NCBI GenBank assembly: GCA_947650285.1
Contig: CANTFL010001154.1
Location: 40,724-104,723 of the forward strand
Source: Hyaloperonospora brassicae
Taxonomy: Eukaryota; Oomycota; Peronosporomycetes; Peronosporales; Peronosporaceae
Reading direction: 5' to 3'
DNA: 64,000 bases
Within the stretch, counting starts at the first letter, position 1. Each line of letters begins with the position of its first letter. Positions 1-12,420 of the stretch are shown in pieces. The notes beneath the pieces are model-generated. The model did not search any database and had not been told where the DNA came from. It was given only the letters and a program-made list of their open reading frames with translations. Made by a program: the position numbers and the translations under genes.

Positions 1-1780
1 GTGAGGGTTGTGAGATGATAGTATATCTGAATATTTACGCGGGTACAATATTGTCCATCGTTCTCACCGTCCACAAATAATTGAAGATACGTATGAGTTT
101 ACGCATTAATTTGGTCTCGTAGTTTGCCGAATTGCTTTGCCGTAGTCTTCGAAATTGCGTTCATGATTTATAGCTAGGCATTTGAGATGCTATCGATTTG
201 TGACATGATCTTATCTGAACCACCAACGAATAAGCATTCATTAAAATATTCGAATAGCTTAAAAAAAGACCAAGATCGTCAGGTTCACATAACTGAAGTT
301 GACTTGCGTAAGAGGAAACGAGCGTGTCTCATGCTTGGTGATGTGGTGGTAACCTCAAATGAGGGTAAGTCGACTCTTTCCGATCGTTTTGACTCAAAAT
401 TCAGGCTGAGAATGACAATGTCTACTATTTTCAGTAGTATGGATATGTGCCACTAAAACGGTCTGTACAAATTTCGAACAGCCCGCCTCGACCATTGTAA
501 AATACTCCAATGATTGCCTGGAACGTTCTAAAGGGTAAATAAAACATAATGAAGAATCAATTACCAATTTTCTATACCCTGTGTCGAGACTATTTTCATT
601 CACTTTTGTATTATAGAGTCCTTTTTTTATATATTAATTTAGCAACTAACAACAAAGGTGTTGTTCGAATATAAAGCGCCTGATTACGACGAGGTAAGCA
701 CAACTCCTCAAATTGAGAGAGCAAAGTGCCGAATCATGTCATTTGGTCGGATCACCAATATTACACTCACATTCTTGAACTTGTATCCCTCTTGTCGAGG
801 AAGAAAGCATTATTTTACACGATTGAAAGACTTCTAGACATTACAAGGCCTTAACTCGACAATGCGTTCTTTCAAACATACTCGTCTACAAAATATTTAA
901 AATCTCACCGAAACGTGCGTTCAAGGACAAATATTTAATTCTTAAGCTATTTAAAGCCGGCGGATTTCTGTACCGAGGCGGATGCAGGCAGAAAATAAGT
1001 GGGACTAGTGATCGTTTGACTTGATTATTGGCGACGGGATTGAATCAAACCCCTTTATTTTTTTCAAGAACAATGTCTTTCCCTAGTGTCTAGCCTATCA
1101 TTGAGCTGTACCTTGTGTGTTACACAATCTCTAAATAAGTATTTACGTTTGTTGCTATTATTCATATATTTTGAGGTTTTTTGATTACGGAACAGTACCT
1201 TCCGTTCAGCAAATTCAACGATTAAGTAGCATCGTATAAGAAGTCTTTGTTGGTAGTATTGTATCCTCAAGAAAGATAGCTAGGGTACTTATCCAGCTAT
1301 TTGCGGTTATTTTCGTATAATCTTTGATTGTGACTGTTAATATATTTCTGTATGATCAAATGTTCTTCACTGTTATCATCACATGTTTATTGTGCAATTA
1401 CACTTGTTGCGCACTTCGACATATATTGTGCGTGGTAAGCATTGCAAACGCGTCGACAGCAATTTTCAGACAGTAAGCTGGTATCAATACGGTTTAAGTG
1501 CCAATAATTTATCGTTCAGCTATGCTCCTATTATTGTAGACAATATTAAAGAGGACAATGACAGCGAGGGATATGCACCCGCCATATTTCTGGTTGCGTA
1601 ATCGCATATGTAGCAAGAAATTTCTTTCCATCAGTGTAAATTCTATTTGAAAACTTTTTCTACAGCATATTTGCATCGTCTAATTCTGTGACGGCTGTAT
1701 TATATAACTTTCGTACGTTTGACTAACGATGTCAAGTTGTGGGTCGACATCATTAATCTCAATAATGCTTACATTTTATT
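1..1780. other. AT-rich gene-free stretch
   Basis: No open frame here exceeds 90 codons and none shows a domain I recognise. The right edge may hold further decayed integrase of copia A, whose last legible motif lies near 1.87-1.96 kb on the minus strand. The rest is AT-rich sequence without a repeat, RNA gene or promoter that I can support. Confidence 0.5.
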
Positions 1781-3520
1781 TCTCGTCGCTTCTTTTAAAC
1801 TCTTGATAAATCTTTTAGTGCATAGTTAAACCTCTACTACGCCCATGGCTTAGTCTTACTGTCCATATCATCATTGGATCCCGCGACCTTATGGTACGAG
1901 TTCGATACAGAATGGTCAAGTAACTTTGCAGCACTTGCATGCGATAACAATAATTAACATGGTTGCTATACCGCATAGAAATGGCCTATCAGGATTTGTT
2001 GTTCACCGTATCCGCCAGTCGCTGAGTATTCATAGCCACTAAAGTCCATCGACAAGGTCTGATGTTGCCAACACTTAATCGGATTATTTATGCTTCACTT
2101 GAATTTTGTATGCATCAATGAAACATAAAGTATGCCGCCCTTGTTGCTTAGTGGCCCTCGTTACAACTCTGTGTTCATAATTGGGACGAACAACGCGCCC
2201 TCGATCTCAATATATAGCTTGTCAACATTGGGCATCACGACTCTCTCACTAATGTTTCCCACATTCTTGATGGCAGCCTTGTTGTCGTGAGACACCGGGA
2301 GTTCTTCTTCTCATTCATTAAGTATGATGATCTCGGCCTTGTCGTTGCAGTCGTGGTGTGTCGCGTTACTGTCAACCATTCACATTCCTGTCAAATAAAT
2401 TTGCGAAGATAGTCAACATTCCATCGAAACAGCAAACGAGAAGGGACAGTAGTTGTCGCCAAAATGTTTTTTGTTGTAGCTCACCACTTTACATTGTTTG
2501 CTCCGCTACCACGACCCGTTGTTGCCGAGTCGATCCTTTTCAGTCTCGTGTCAGAAATGCGGTTGTTTATATTGCTGAATAGATGGTTCACGCTAGTTAC
2601 GAACATGCATGAGAAGGCGCACTACGACTGAACGCCGTAGTTCGATAAGATTCGGTTCGATTCGGCTGAAGAAATGAGCTTGAATGAACATAAGCGAAAG
2701 AGAGTTAAGACAGGTATAGCAGGGGATAACAAATAATAACAGAACTCTTTATCATAGCGCTACGCACTTCTTCTCTGCATCTAGCATCATTGCTATTGAA
2801 CATCTCGTCCTTTAGCTTCGTCCAGCATTGCTTAACCTTGTGCCGAAAATCTGCAGTGCGTGCATTGAAAAGGTTTTATTCGTCAATGAAAACCTTTGCC
2901 GCGTCTACGTTCTCTACCTATATCAACCTCTCATATTGCCTCTTGCTGTGCGTATTGGTAACAAAATCGAATAAATTCCCGTGATCGTTTTTCCGCGATC
3001 ATCAACGCCAAGTTGGGAACGACAATCTCGAAGTTCTTGAGTAAGCTGCGCAACAAGAATACCACCACATGTATGTCCTTCATTTTTGCGCCGATGACGA
3101 TGCCGCTAAGCGTGATGCTGATGTTGCGAAATGTGTTGCAATAGTACATCACATTGCTGCCTTCCGCCATCTTCATGTTGAAAACCTGCCGCGTCAGGAA
3201 CAGCCATTTAGCCTTCTTAAATCCTCCATAAATGTCTTTAAACGCGTCCAAGCGACCCATGCTTCCTCGCAGGCAGTAACCGCATGATGATCGTCTTCGT
3301 CTACGTGGTTCTGTATGAGTCCGAAGTCAATGTTTCTCGTCTTCACATAATTTTCCATACCGCTAGGACCGCGAATTTAGGCGTCGTCTACCAGTTGATT
3401 ATATACCACGTCGTAAACAATCGGATAGGAACACTTCACACATATAGCACCTCCAGGTCGCGTATTTATCGTCGTTATAATTTTCAACGGAGAACTTGAA
3501 CGCAGAATCATAAGCAGAGG
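1780..3520 (-). mobile_element. Copia A: decayed Ty1/copia gag-pol remnant
   Basis: Minus-strand translation gives, in copia order, a gag start (NDDKYATWRCYMCEVFLSD near 3.42-3.50 kb), a UBN2-type gag core ([20 protein letters not shown], 3.26-2.93 kb), a degenerate zinc-knuckle tail (HKVKQCWTKLKDE near 2.83 kb), a protease/linker piece (LYIEIEGALFVPIMNTEL near 2.2 kb), a pre-integrase piece (TQRLADTVNN near 2.03 kb) and integrase N-terminal residues (YRTRTIRSRDPMMIW near 1.9 kb). The frame changes repeatedly and stops occur, so it cannot code for a functional polyprotein. No RT follows at lower coordinates, so the element is truncated or decayed past recognition. Family assignment is from gag and pre-integrase motifs; LTRs were not delimited. 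Confidence 0.75.
2931..3260 (-). pseudogene. Copia A gag core (UBN2-like) fragment
   Basis: An open stretch of 109 codons is the best-preserved part of copia A. It carries the gag core pattern of oomycete copia elements: an aromatic/basic segment, the [15 protein letters not shown] block, then GAKMKDIHVVVFLLRSLLKNFE, which matches the helix ending in LLRSLP found in UBN2 gag proteins. In living elements this domain assembles the virus-like particle that packages element RNA. The normal Pro after LLRSL is Lys, and the frame ends in a stop before the zinc knuckle. It is a relic, not a host gene. Confidence 0.7.
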
Positions 3521-4299
3521 AAATGACGCATAGGTGCATATTCTGTTACACGCTGAGCCGAAGACGTGTTTGATGGAGATGAAGAGATCAGTGATGAAGC
3601 CCGAAGAGAAGACTACTGAGCAGGAGAAGGTAGATATAAAAATATTTATTTATAGGTTTTAACTTGCTACTGTGAACTCTATTCAATTACATGATTTACT
3701 AAATAATCTAATTTGTGCGTGTCCAATCAAACTACACATCTACATATCCAGTGAAGTCATAGGAATGACGTCATGAACTTACCGTAATGATTCGAGATCG
3801 GAGCGGACAGGGCAAATGGTACAAAGAATCTTAATCAACAATCTTAATGAACATCATCATCATAGATGACCTTCTCCAGTATATACCTCACTAATTACAA
3901 TAAGGTGCCTATAAAGATGATTTCAAAGCGCTTCACTATTGATCAATATATGCCACGATGTTGTTGCAAGGAGAATGCCGAATAGATCATTATTGCTGCA
4001 GCAATCGTGAGTTGTTATGGCGTCTCCGCCACGATTAGGAATAATGATATTATCACGCCCGAGTGGGAAATTAGATTGCACCAGGAATTTCGCATCGATG
4101 AGAAGCAAGAACGCAGGCACATTGATAATATAGGCGAAAGAGGTAAGATCCTTCTTCGTATATATGTAGGAAGAGAAATGCTAATTAAAACGCGGGATGC
4201 GGCGCCAAATAAGTAATTTACAGATTTTTTGAAGTATCGTAGAGCCGAGTTTCGTGCGAACCGCCTTGCACTCATTGCACTGTGGAGGTCGCTTGAAAT
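3521..4299. other. AT-rich flank of copia A, possible LTR relic
   Basis: This stretch lies on the 5' side of the minus-strand copia A, where its 5' LTR would be expected. The text at 3630-3730 (AT-rich, with gaactctattcaattacatg) resembles an LTR or UTR tail by feel only; I could not find a second copy to prove an LTR. The open frames at 4.0-4.27 kb on both strands show no domain. Confidence 0.25.
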
Positions 4300-4304
4300 C
4301 GGTG

Positions 4305-4355
4305 ATTACCTAACAACATCTACTCGCTGCTAGACGCGCGCAGTGGGTCGTGACC
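4305..4355 (-). repeat. Short dispersed repeat, copy 1 (diverged)
   Basis: The core ctgctagacgcgcgcagtgg closely matches gccgctagacgcgcgcaatgg at 8.87 kb in the same orientation. It is the most diverged of four copies of a repeat whose ends read ctactcaccaccc, and probably marks a transposon end. Confidence 0.45.
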
Positions 4356-4359
4356 AAGT

Positions 4360-7300
4360 TCCTTCATATTTTATATAAATCTTTGATTTAGTTGACATTA
4401 GGTCAAAAGGGGTATCGTTCAAAGAGATAGCTATATTAGTATCATTGCTTTTTCTTTTCTTGCAAGCGATATCGTTTTAAAGACTTGCCTCTTCTTCTGC
4501 ACCTACCATGTTCGTGACTTTCAAAAGTACCTGCTTAAAAAAGGCAGGTAATCCCGAACCTCATTTAGAGAAGTTTAGGTGGGTTAAAATGTGTTTTTAC
4601 AAGCGTTTGGTGACCCGTTCCAAAATCAAGATTCGGCACAGCTCAAACCAATGCGCTTCACACTAGCGGTTTTTTCATCACCATCGCTGCGACTGTCGAA
4701 GCACCTATAATTTCCGCCATGAGAAACCCTCACAATGGACCGGCTACCAATTCTAGAAGGCAAATAGACCTAGCCGTCTACCGCTTCAATTAGAAAATGG
4801 CGGAATCGACCTCATTGGTCGAGCTGCTCAACTTGCCGTAAAACATCGATAGAATGTCAGGTTTACCAATATATACGTAAGTTATACGTGCACATTCCAC
4901 TTATTACATGTTACAATTGCAGCACTTGACTACATTATGCACCAATATATAACATTCTGCTAATGTGTCGAAACGATACATTAAAATTTCCTGGTAATCA
5001 AAATGTTCACGAATTAAATGTAAAATTTGAATGTAAACCTCTATTTTCAAAAATAAAACATTTTCAGCCATAATGTAGGTTTCAACAGAAACCCTCCTTG
5101 ATTGGGTATTACACTGCAAACGATACAAAACTAGAGCATTCGAAATCCTTTAAATTCAACTGCTTGTGAACGTTTGAGTTTATATCGTTAAGGAAAACAT
5201 ATAAATTTGTCAGCAAGACCATTGATGGTTTCTCGCTTTCTACATTTATATGTAAGTAGCATGAGAAATTGAGACAAATTTATCAAAAAATGGATACTGA
5301 AATACAGGAAAAAATCTTGAATTGAACATAACTAGAAGTCCTCCGTTGATTTTATGTTCATATTACTTTGACCCCAGAAGGTGAGAATATGAACAATTTG
5401 TTTACACGAACAAAATCCATACAATATTCAAGTACGTTGGTATCGACGTAAACCTTTGAATTGTGCACATGTATGCTAGACTTATAAGAAGGAAATTATA
5501 TTGTAGTCGTTGAGATATTGATAAATATCATAACATAATTACAATGAAAACGGTGATCGCACGGTCTTCGCTCTATCGTTACAATCCAAATATTGTATTA
5601 AATTAAATAATAAGTGGTGTCGAAAGCCGTTGGTGTCCCGCAAAAAACATGATTTATACATCGCAATTATCGTGATTTTGTAACTCACATATAAACTGAC
5701 TATGTGAGAATGTAGAATTGTTAGATGGTCGACATATACTTGATCATTGATCAACACTCACTCACAGTATCGATATATATAATGTGGAGAGTTTCATTCA
5801 GCACATAACCAATGCCGTCTTCTACGTTTAAAATGCTGTCAAGCAAAGCTGATGCTCGATACGTTACACTTTAACATTCTATTATATACTTATAAGTGCA
5901 TGACGTCGATTGCATACAGTTTTGCAGGTTTTATGCTGATTCTTGCGGCCGCGAAAGCAGAAGCACGCCGATGATGCTCACACTGGCCTTAAAAGGGTAC
6001 GAGTCTCTCCATAATTGAATCTGTCCTTACTAGTGATGATTTAGTTTGATCTGGAAATATGTAAATAGATAGGCAAAGGATAAATAAAATATTGATACTA
6101 GCACTGATTGCACACTGCATATAACGGCAAGTTCTCGGTCTTATCTTATCTAAGTGAACATGTGGTTTAATCTTCTTCCACGTCTTTATGCAAAATTTTA
6201 AGCTACTTTGAATGATAATCGTTGAATTTAAAAATTGTGGCTTGCGTGTTGAAGTTTTTGTATCATGCAGCAACCCGGCTAGCCAGCCAGCGACTCTCCT
6301 CGTGTAGAACTGATATTATCGATTTGCATATATATAAATTTTAGATCTTAACCCTCGATTCGATATAGGTATCCACCCCTGCAAAAATGTTCTTACCTCT
6401 GCATGTGTTATATCAACTAGCTTTGAGAAGTTATGTGCCAACTATTTGATGTGTATCTTCGAACGTGTGGTGCTCATACAAGTGTTTGTTTTACCTTAAA
6501 ACTTTAATTGTATAAGACAACAGGTCTGCACTTAAACAAAATCAAATTTCGGCAAGAATCAAGAACTTTTGTCAATATTCTATGGCCAAAGATCACTTCG
6601 GTGCAGAATTTTATATCAGTATACATATTTTATTCAAAAACGTGAATAACGAAGCGGGTATTATAAATCACCACATTAAAGCCATTAGCGTCGTTTTTAT
6701 CAACATCGTTACAGCTTCATAACATTAATTTCCATAATTCTGCGAAATAAAAAAAGTCATATATAAGCCATTTTACTTAAAACCGGTTTTGTTAACGACT
6801 ACTGGACATAGCTTCTACTATCGTTTCTCGGTAAGTAGCTTGCCCGCAATATAAACCGTTGTTCTACGCTTCTACTGATTGCGTTCGGGCTCTGGCGGGA
6901 GAGTTAGGATAGGATTCTGAACTGAAGCGACAACATTCGGACGGCGAACAATCTAGAATACATTGCCAAAGTCACCTTTTAATTCCCCGTATTGATACTC
7001 ACCGGGGCGCTTGTGGCTTTTTATAATCGAGGGGTGGGGGTTGGTCCATCCATAATTCCCCTCAATTGCATTGCTGGAGTTCGTAATTATGATGCTGCGG
7101 TATACATAGTATGCAATCTCGATGGTTGCCTATCAAAATGGCGCTGGGACCGCCGTTTCCTACATCTGGAACTGTAGAAGCTCGCGGACGATTGTTTAAA
7201 AAGGATTAAATAAGACCACGCCAAGCGATTTTCGAATGCGCTTCGCGATTTCTGGCAAGGTGATCATCAGGACGCCATGTTCGCAGCAGAAGTTCTCTGA

Positions 7301-7450
7301 CTCTAAAACCCCCAGTAAGAGCGATCATTAGAACGCATATAATGATAAACAAAATTTGCAGAGCTTTATAAGTATCACATACGTAAAAGGATTGTTAATT
7401 TAAAATGTCGACCTCTTGATCCCCTATGCTTACAGCACGACATAGATATT
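4360..7450. other. AT-rich gene-free stretch
   Basis: About 3 kb of AT-rich DNA with only short frames (72-94 codons at most) and no domain, tRNA, rRNA or strong repeat that I could identify. It is presumably decayed transposon sequence, but nothing legible remains. Confidence 0.45.
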
Positions 7451-8905
7451 CTACAGCCAGTACTTTTAGATCTTGGCATTAACAAATCTCTTATGCGCAC
7501 CTCTGACGCACGAGCCGTCGACCAAAAGCGCTAAGACCTCTGTATAACGCAGGCAAACTCCAGGGAGGGTGATGAGGGGATATCAGCGAAATCAGACGCA
7601 CTTAAAAGCGCCACCACGGCCATGTGGATGTTGGGCTTATTTTCCAGCGTCGACACGTCTTTACAGCCTTTTGTGGTACTGACATTGTGAGTCATGCTTC
7701 TTTAATGTATACGAAGTCTCGTCCATGTTAAATACCCGCTGCGGGTAGGTCCTTATTTTTTATAAGTAACTTGGCCATCGGCTTGTAAAACACGTCGACC
7801 GACGACTTCCTTACGGTATTTCGTACTCTCTCGATGTTATGCGCAGTATTGCAAGTCGACGTTACCACAGCTACTTTTGTTTTTCACTTGATCAGGTTAA
7901 GCTTAATATCGTACAGCCGGATGTACACGAAGAAAAAAGACTGCACCGAACACGGTTCGCAAATGCTGTAAAACCCGTCTGACACAAGCAAGCCGTGTGT
8001 TAGCGGACAAGGAATACATACTCATACAATTAGTCACGAATGATGCAAGCCGAAGCAGAAATCTATATACAAAGACGCACAAGCAGCGAGTCTGTCTTGG
8101 TGAATAAAGTAGATGGTTCGACTACACGGTAAATTGAAGCACAGCTAATTGGCGGGCGCTAAATATCCAGATATCTCAAAATTGGGCAATACGTTTTCGA
8201 TTGCGATCTTGACATTGATGACTCGATCGAGTACTTTCCTCTGCGCCGCCACGTAATTTGCCGGATTCATGTAGAAGGACTTATATTTCGTTTTGTGCTT
8301 GTGAGTCTGCAGTTCACTATTTGACTTCCTTGTTTAAAGGGGACCCGAACTCCAAACAGTGACATCAGGAGATGTATTATAATGTTTGGGGCTGTGTTAA
8401 CAAAAGTTAAATGCTTCTATTCTAATCTTTTCGGGGAGGTCCAGCATTATATCAATATTTTTAAAGTGGATTTATATGCGTCGCACGTGTATGTCTCTCT
8501 AATATTTGCAAAAAAATTACTTATTATTATGACATATCGGCGTTGGTGCTTGTATTAACATATACCAAGAAATATCCCTGTAGTCAGGATTTTAAAAAAA
8601 GTCACAAACACTGTTGGTGCAAAGAGAGTTAAGTATCGTTTATAATATCGTTTCGTTTAAAGCGAGCATAGAGCTGTACTTTTTTCATAGAATGTCACTA
8701 TATAACGACGTAGCTTGTTGCATAAGGTTATCTTTGATAAAAATGGTAACAAAGAATATTACGTTAAAATGTTCTTGAAACATGATCGCAAAATAAAGTA
8801 AAATAATTGGGATAAAGGAATGGTCTACTCTTTCGGTTAATATTCTGAATACATCAACCCGCCAATCGCCGCTAGACGCGCGCAATGGGTGGTGAGTAGA
8901 CGTCA
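7450..8905 (-). mobile_element. Pogo/Tc1-like DDE transposon remnant
   Basis: On the minus strand, 7.86-7.56 kb reads in pieces as a DDE transposase: VFYKPMAKLLIKNKDLP, then RVFNMDETS with the Asp that starts the catalytic core (about 7.71-7.75 kb), a frame change into FVYIKEA, a stop, LTMSVPQKAVK, then KDVSTLENKPNIHMAVVALL. This order fits pogo-type transposases, which cut and paste DNA using an Asp-Asp-Asp/Glu triad. Only the first Asp is visible; the rest is missing or unreadable. The part from 7857 to about 8675 recurs at 16.16-16.96 kb, and a probable end repeat sits at 8.82-8.91 kb. Frame changes and stops show it is dead. The superfamily call is less certain than the DDE call. Confidence 0.5.
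7857..8675 (-). repeat. Long diverged direct repeat, copy 1
   Basis: This stretch aligns by eye along its whole length with 16163-16955 in the same orientation. Shared blocks include gttaccacagctact, gaatgctgtaaaacccgtc (one mismatch here), cacgaatgatgcaag, cttgacattgat, catcaggagatgtat and ggtgcaaagagag. Substitutions and small indels are frequent, so the two copies are old. This copy continues at its left into recognisable DDE transposase sequence; the other does not. Confidence 0.8.
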
Positions 8906-8908
8906 TCA
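8820..8908 (-). repeat. Short dispersed repeat, copy 2 (transposon end?)
   Basis: On the minus strand this reads ctactcaccacccattgcgc at one end and ...gagtagacc at the other, the same order and spacing as 31161-31236 on the plus strand. It lies at the 5' side of the pogo-like remnant, so it may be that element's terminal repeat. The matching opposite end was not found. Confidence 0.6.
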
Positions 8909-9579
8909 TACGTTTGGTTAGGTTGATATGGTCAAGTCAGGACAAACCGAAGCGCAAGAGCTATTGGACTTGATTGTAATCAATAACAGTTTTTCTTTTA
9001 CCACGACTAGAGCCTTCACCTTATTATCCTTTCCTTTCTCTGCCTGGTGTTAACACTAAGCAGGGCACTGACTCTCACTGTTGTCAGTAAAGTCAGCTGT
9101 GAAATTATTGATTAGTACGTAGTCATCGGTTCCATATTACACCTGGAAGCACTTTGTAGTCCGTCCAAGGACCACAATTGCAAAGCTTTAGATGAACATG
9201 TTGGATGAGGTAGAAGGCGACAGATTATACGAGCGATGTTGAATGGAGTGCGATCAAAACGAATGAGTTTGACCGTTGGTGAAGAAGCCGTTTGGACAGT
9301 GCTATCCCAAAGGGATAAGGAACAGCAGTTATCGTCATCAGCAAGCTTTTGCAACGAGAACTTGTGAGTCTCGAGCTCAGGTGGCTTTGTTGCAACAACA
9401 ACATCAACAGCGGACTAAAACACTAGGACAGCAACAGTCTCAGTCCGCAGAGTCGATATGAGAGCATCGACGGGAATCTTTAAAGCATAAGATCTCGAAG
9501 TATCGGGGAGTCGAGAAAAACTCCCTGTTAATCTAATTTTTTGAGATCGACTGTGTCATCGAGGCTCGTCGTATTAACG

Positions 9580-10085
9580 ATGAGCGAATTCCAGTCTCTT
9601 TTGCTCAGTCTAAGCAGGCAGGGGACACTAGGAAATGGGCCCTGAACCTCAAGTTGCGCTACCCAAATGTTTGAGTCTTTGAATATCTTTAAGCCCCTAA
9701 TCAACGAAATGTGTGAGCCGCCCAGGGCAGCATATAGGTATCTATCTTAACTCCCCGAGAGCAAGCAGGGTAAATGAAAGGTCCACGCTATACCCCAAGA
9801 TGTGCGCTACCTTTTAAGTTGCTCGGTTGTGAATTCTGTGAGAGAATTTGTGTTGATCACAATATTTTTCTAAGGACTTGCAGATAGTCCCGTCAGGGAC
9901 CACCTGTCTTGCGAAGAGCTAATGACTCTCTCAAAAGCAATCAAGCTGCCGATCAAAATACTATAATGTGAGACAGAACCACACTACGCCGACCCACTAT
10001 TGTTTCAGAGATGACCAGTGGTCGGAGGTCCAGAGCCAATAAAATCAGGTATGTCGAGGGCGAGAAGCCTCTCACGGCGAACGAC
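9580..10085 (+). pseudogene. Gypsy A gag fragment
   Basis: The plus strand reads FKPLINEMCEPPRAAYRYLS near 9.68 kb, followed by ESKQGK and YLLSCSVVNSVREFVLITIF, then GLADSPVRDHL near 9.87 kb. This is the capsid core of gypsy gag in oomycetes (F.PP.AEFR...FL..KQGK, then Y...VR.L). A stop follows YLS and another follows KQGK. The upstream glutamine-rich stretch (9.39-9.45 kb) may belong to the gag N-terminus. It normally builds the particle that holds element RNA and enzymes. Confidence 0.6.
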
Positions 10086-10399
10086 AAGCGATGAATTAGA
10101 TGTCATCGCTGTCACAAGCTAAGACACCACGCATATAGATGAAATTTTCCCCGGCTGGAGCCTCGCGTTACCAATCGCAGTGACCGTACACAACTAGGGA
10201 TACTGGAGGACGATGGTCCGACGCTGTTGCAAAGCCGCAAAAGCGAGGCGGACACCAAAGAATTGGACAGGTCAGCAGAAGCGGGGTGCCCTACTGATCC
10301 AGCAACATCTAGAGATTTTGCAAATCTCGTGACAAATGTTGGGCCCGGCACGCAGTCTCTGCGTTTCTCTGCCTTTGGTGATGGGATAGTGATATTCAT

Positions 10400-10760
10400 T
10401 TGAAGCTAGAAGTGAAAAATGTCTTGTCACTTCGCGATCTAGTTGACTGTGGAAGTCAAACAACTATATTTGTTGTCAGTCACTAAAGTATCGTAGGCTC
10501 AAGATCGTTGAGCGCGGCATTCTCGTAACTATGATGAACGTGCGCCTTGCCGCAGGCGCATCGACAACCGTTGCAAAACGTGTAATAGGAATCCACTACA
10601 TGTTAGAGGTAGAATATAAGGATGACGACTGCATCGTGCTAGATCTGGATGACAAATTTAGTGTCATCCTGGATTTACCGTGGCTTAGACGGTTCGAGCC
10701 AAGAGTTAGCTGGCAGCATCGATGGGTGAAGATGCATGACGCTGGTTCATCAGATTTTCA
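10400..10760 (+). pseudogene. Gypsy A aspartic protease (retropepsin-like) fragment
   Basis: The catalytic loop reads LRDLVDCGSQTTIFVV near 10.43 kb, that is Asp-Cys-Gly where retropepsins have Asp-Ser/Thr-Gly. After a frame change, 10531-10845 reads KRVIGIHYMLEVEY, then IVLDLDDKFSVILDLPWLRR and EPRVSWQHRWVKM, which is the second half of the fold as found in gypsy proteases (the flap, then the ILG.PWL block). Glycine of ILG is Asp here. In an active element the enzyme cuts the polyprotein. Stops between the two parts make it inactive. Confidence 0.7.
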
Positions 10761-11559
10761 TTTGATGAACGTCTCTAAGCGTTCACATTCATGTGGGGAT
10801 AGGCTGCGAATGGGGCGATGGCCTCACATGTGGTACGGTCGTTAAAAAGACTGCCCAAAACCTCAGTAAAGCTGATCACTACTGTAAAAAAGCTCCTGGC
10901 GCCATTAAAATTGCCTAGGTGACGCTGAAGGTCCACCTCTATAAAACGAGTGGACAGGGACAAAGATGTATGCCGGGATTGCAGCATCCGAAAAACAAGG
11001 AACCGGTTGCCGGGAAATGGCAACACGCATATGCTACGTCGACTAAAACCTCGACTGTAGAGGATCTAAATATGACAGGCGTTGAGCAGCCACTATCATA
11101 AGACGTGGAAGACTAAATTCTTCACGTACTTGAGTAAGACGTTCCTCGGGTGGCAATTGCTGAAGGAGTAAGTCCCCAGCATCCTTTTGGTATGACTTCC
11201 CAGGAAGTAATCAATACATTAAATGTTTTGGTCAGTGACGGATCCATCGTAGACGCTTATACGTTTGATCATATCGTGCCTTTATCGTTAACTTCGGAGA
11301 TCTTACAATTGCCAATGCTGGAACCAAAACGGTTCTTGCCTGATCTATGTTGTGGCAAAGTCACGAAGGTCTGCAAACTCGTCGCAGAGGACAAGTATAA
11401 GACTAATATTCGGTCAGAAACAGTATATGCTGAGAATGAGCAGGTTCCATGCAGCTCATCGGTGTATGAAATTGTCCTCGATGAGAAGCCTCGGATTGAA
11501 CGATAGAAGTTTCACCCAGGAAGTCGGTTCAGGCAAGTCCTTTGTGTAAGGATGAGATT

Positions 11560-12420
11560 AAATTTAAAGGATGTGTTATCTGAATTCTTACCTTTCGAAT
11601 TGCCTTACGATAAGGGCATTCGACATGAGATCCAGCTCAAACCAGGCTAGAAGTACTGTGCCATGAAGCTGTGTTCAATGCCTCGTGAACAAGTACTAGA
11701 GATCTACAAGTTCGTTGCCGATCGCTTTGCAGCGGGCCATGTGAGGTAATTAACATCCCCTCACAGCTCTCTAACTTTCTGTGTGCGAAAGGCCACAGGA
11801 GGATGGCGGATAGTGCACGCATTTAATAAGGCGAATGCTGCAACGGTACCGGCTCAGACGACGATACCGAGGAAGGACGTTATTATAATTTTTATGTCTA
11901 AGAGTACCATCTTTTCGTCCATGGATCTGATGGATGGATTCTATCAGATCCTCATGCGTGGAGGGGACATCCTGTACACAGCAGTGAGCACCCCCAGCAA
12001 TATGTTGTGGGAGTGGCTAGTGATGTCATAAGGGCTATGCAATTAATTATCCACCTTCCACATATTTGCAAAAATATATCAGGAATAGTGAGAGAATTTG
12101 CACCGAGTCACTCTGACGATGCGTTCGTCCATAGCTGGGCTTTGGACGGAAATATAGACGTGGAAGCTCACAGAACAATCGATAGTTATATTATTCAACC
12201 TATGCGGAAGCATAAATTCTACGTCAACCTCAAGAAGAGTATATTTGCGGCTAGCGAAATACCACTTCTTCAATGCATTGTGGGTAAACACGGCATGTGC
12301 CCTGATACCGAAATTGTTCAGACGATCACCGACTGTCCTGTGCCAGTAGATGTCAAGCGACTATGGAAGTTCCTTAGGCTAGCGGCGTGCTTGCACAAGT
12401 ACTCTCGCAACTACGCCTAG
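11560..12420 (+). pseudogene. Gypsy A reverse transcriptase fragment
   Basis: The lead-in reads LPYDKGIRHEIQLKPG (11.60 kb) and MPREQVLEIYKFVADRFAAG. The fingers/palm follow as GGWRIVHAFNKANAATVPAQ (11.80 kb), SSMDLMDGFYQILMRGGDI (first catalytic Asp, near 11.92 kb) and TPSNMLWEWLVM. After a broken stretch the palm resumes as FAPSHSDDAFVHS (12.10 kb), whose Asp-Asp is the catalytic pair, then HKFYVNLKKSIFAASEIPLL and the thumb KRLWKFLRLAACLHKYSRNY ending at 12.42 kb. Both catalytic blocks survive as residues, but stops and frameshifts between 12.00 and 12.08 kb separate them. Confidence 0.85.
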
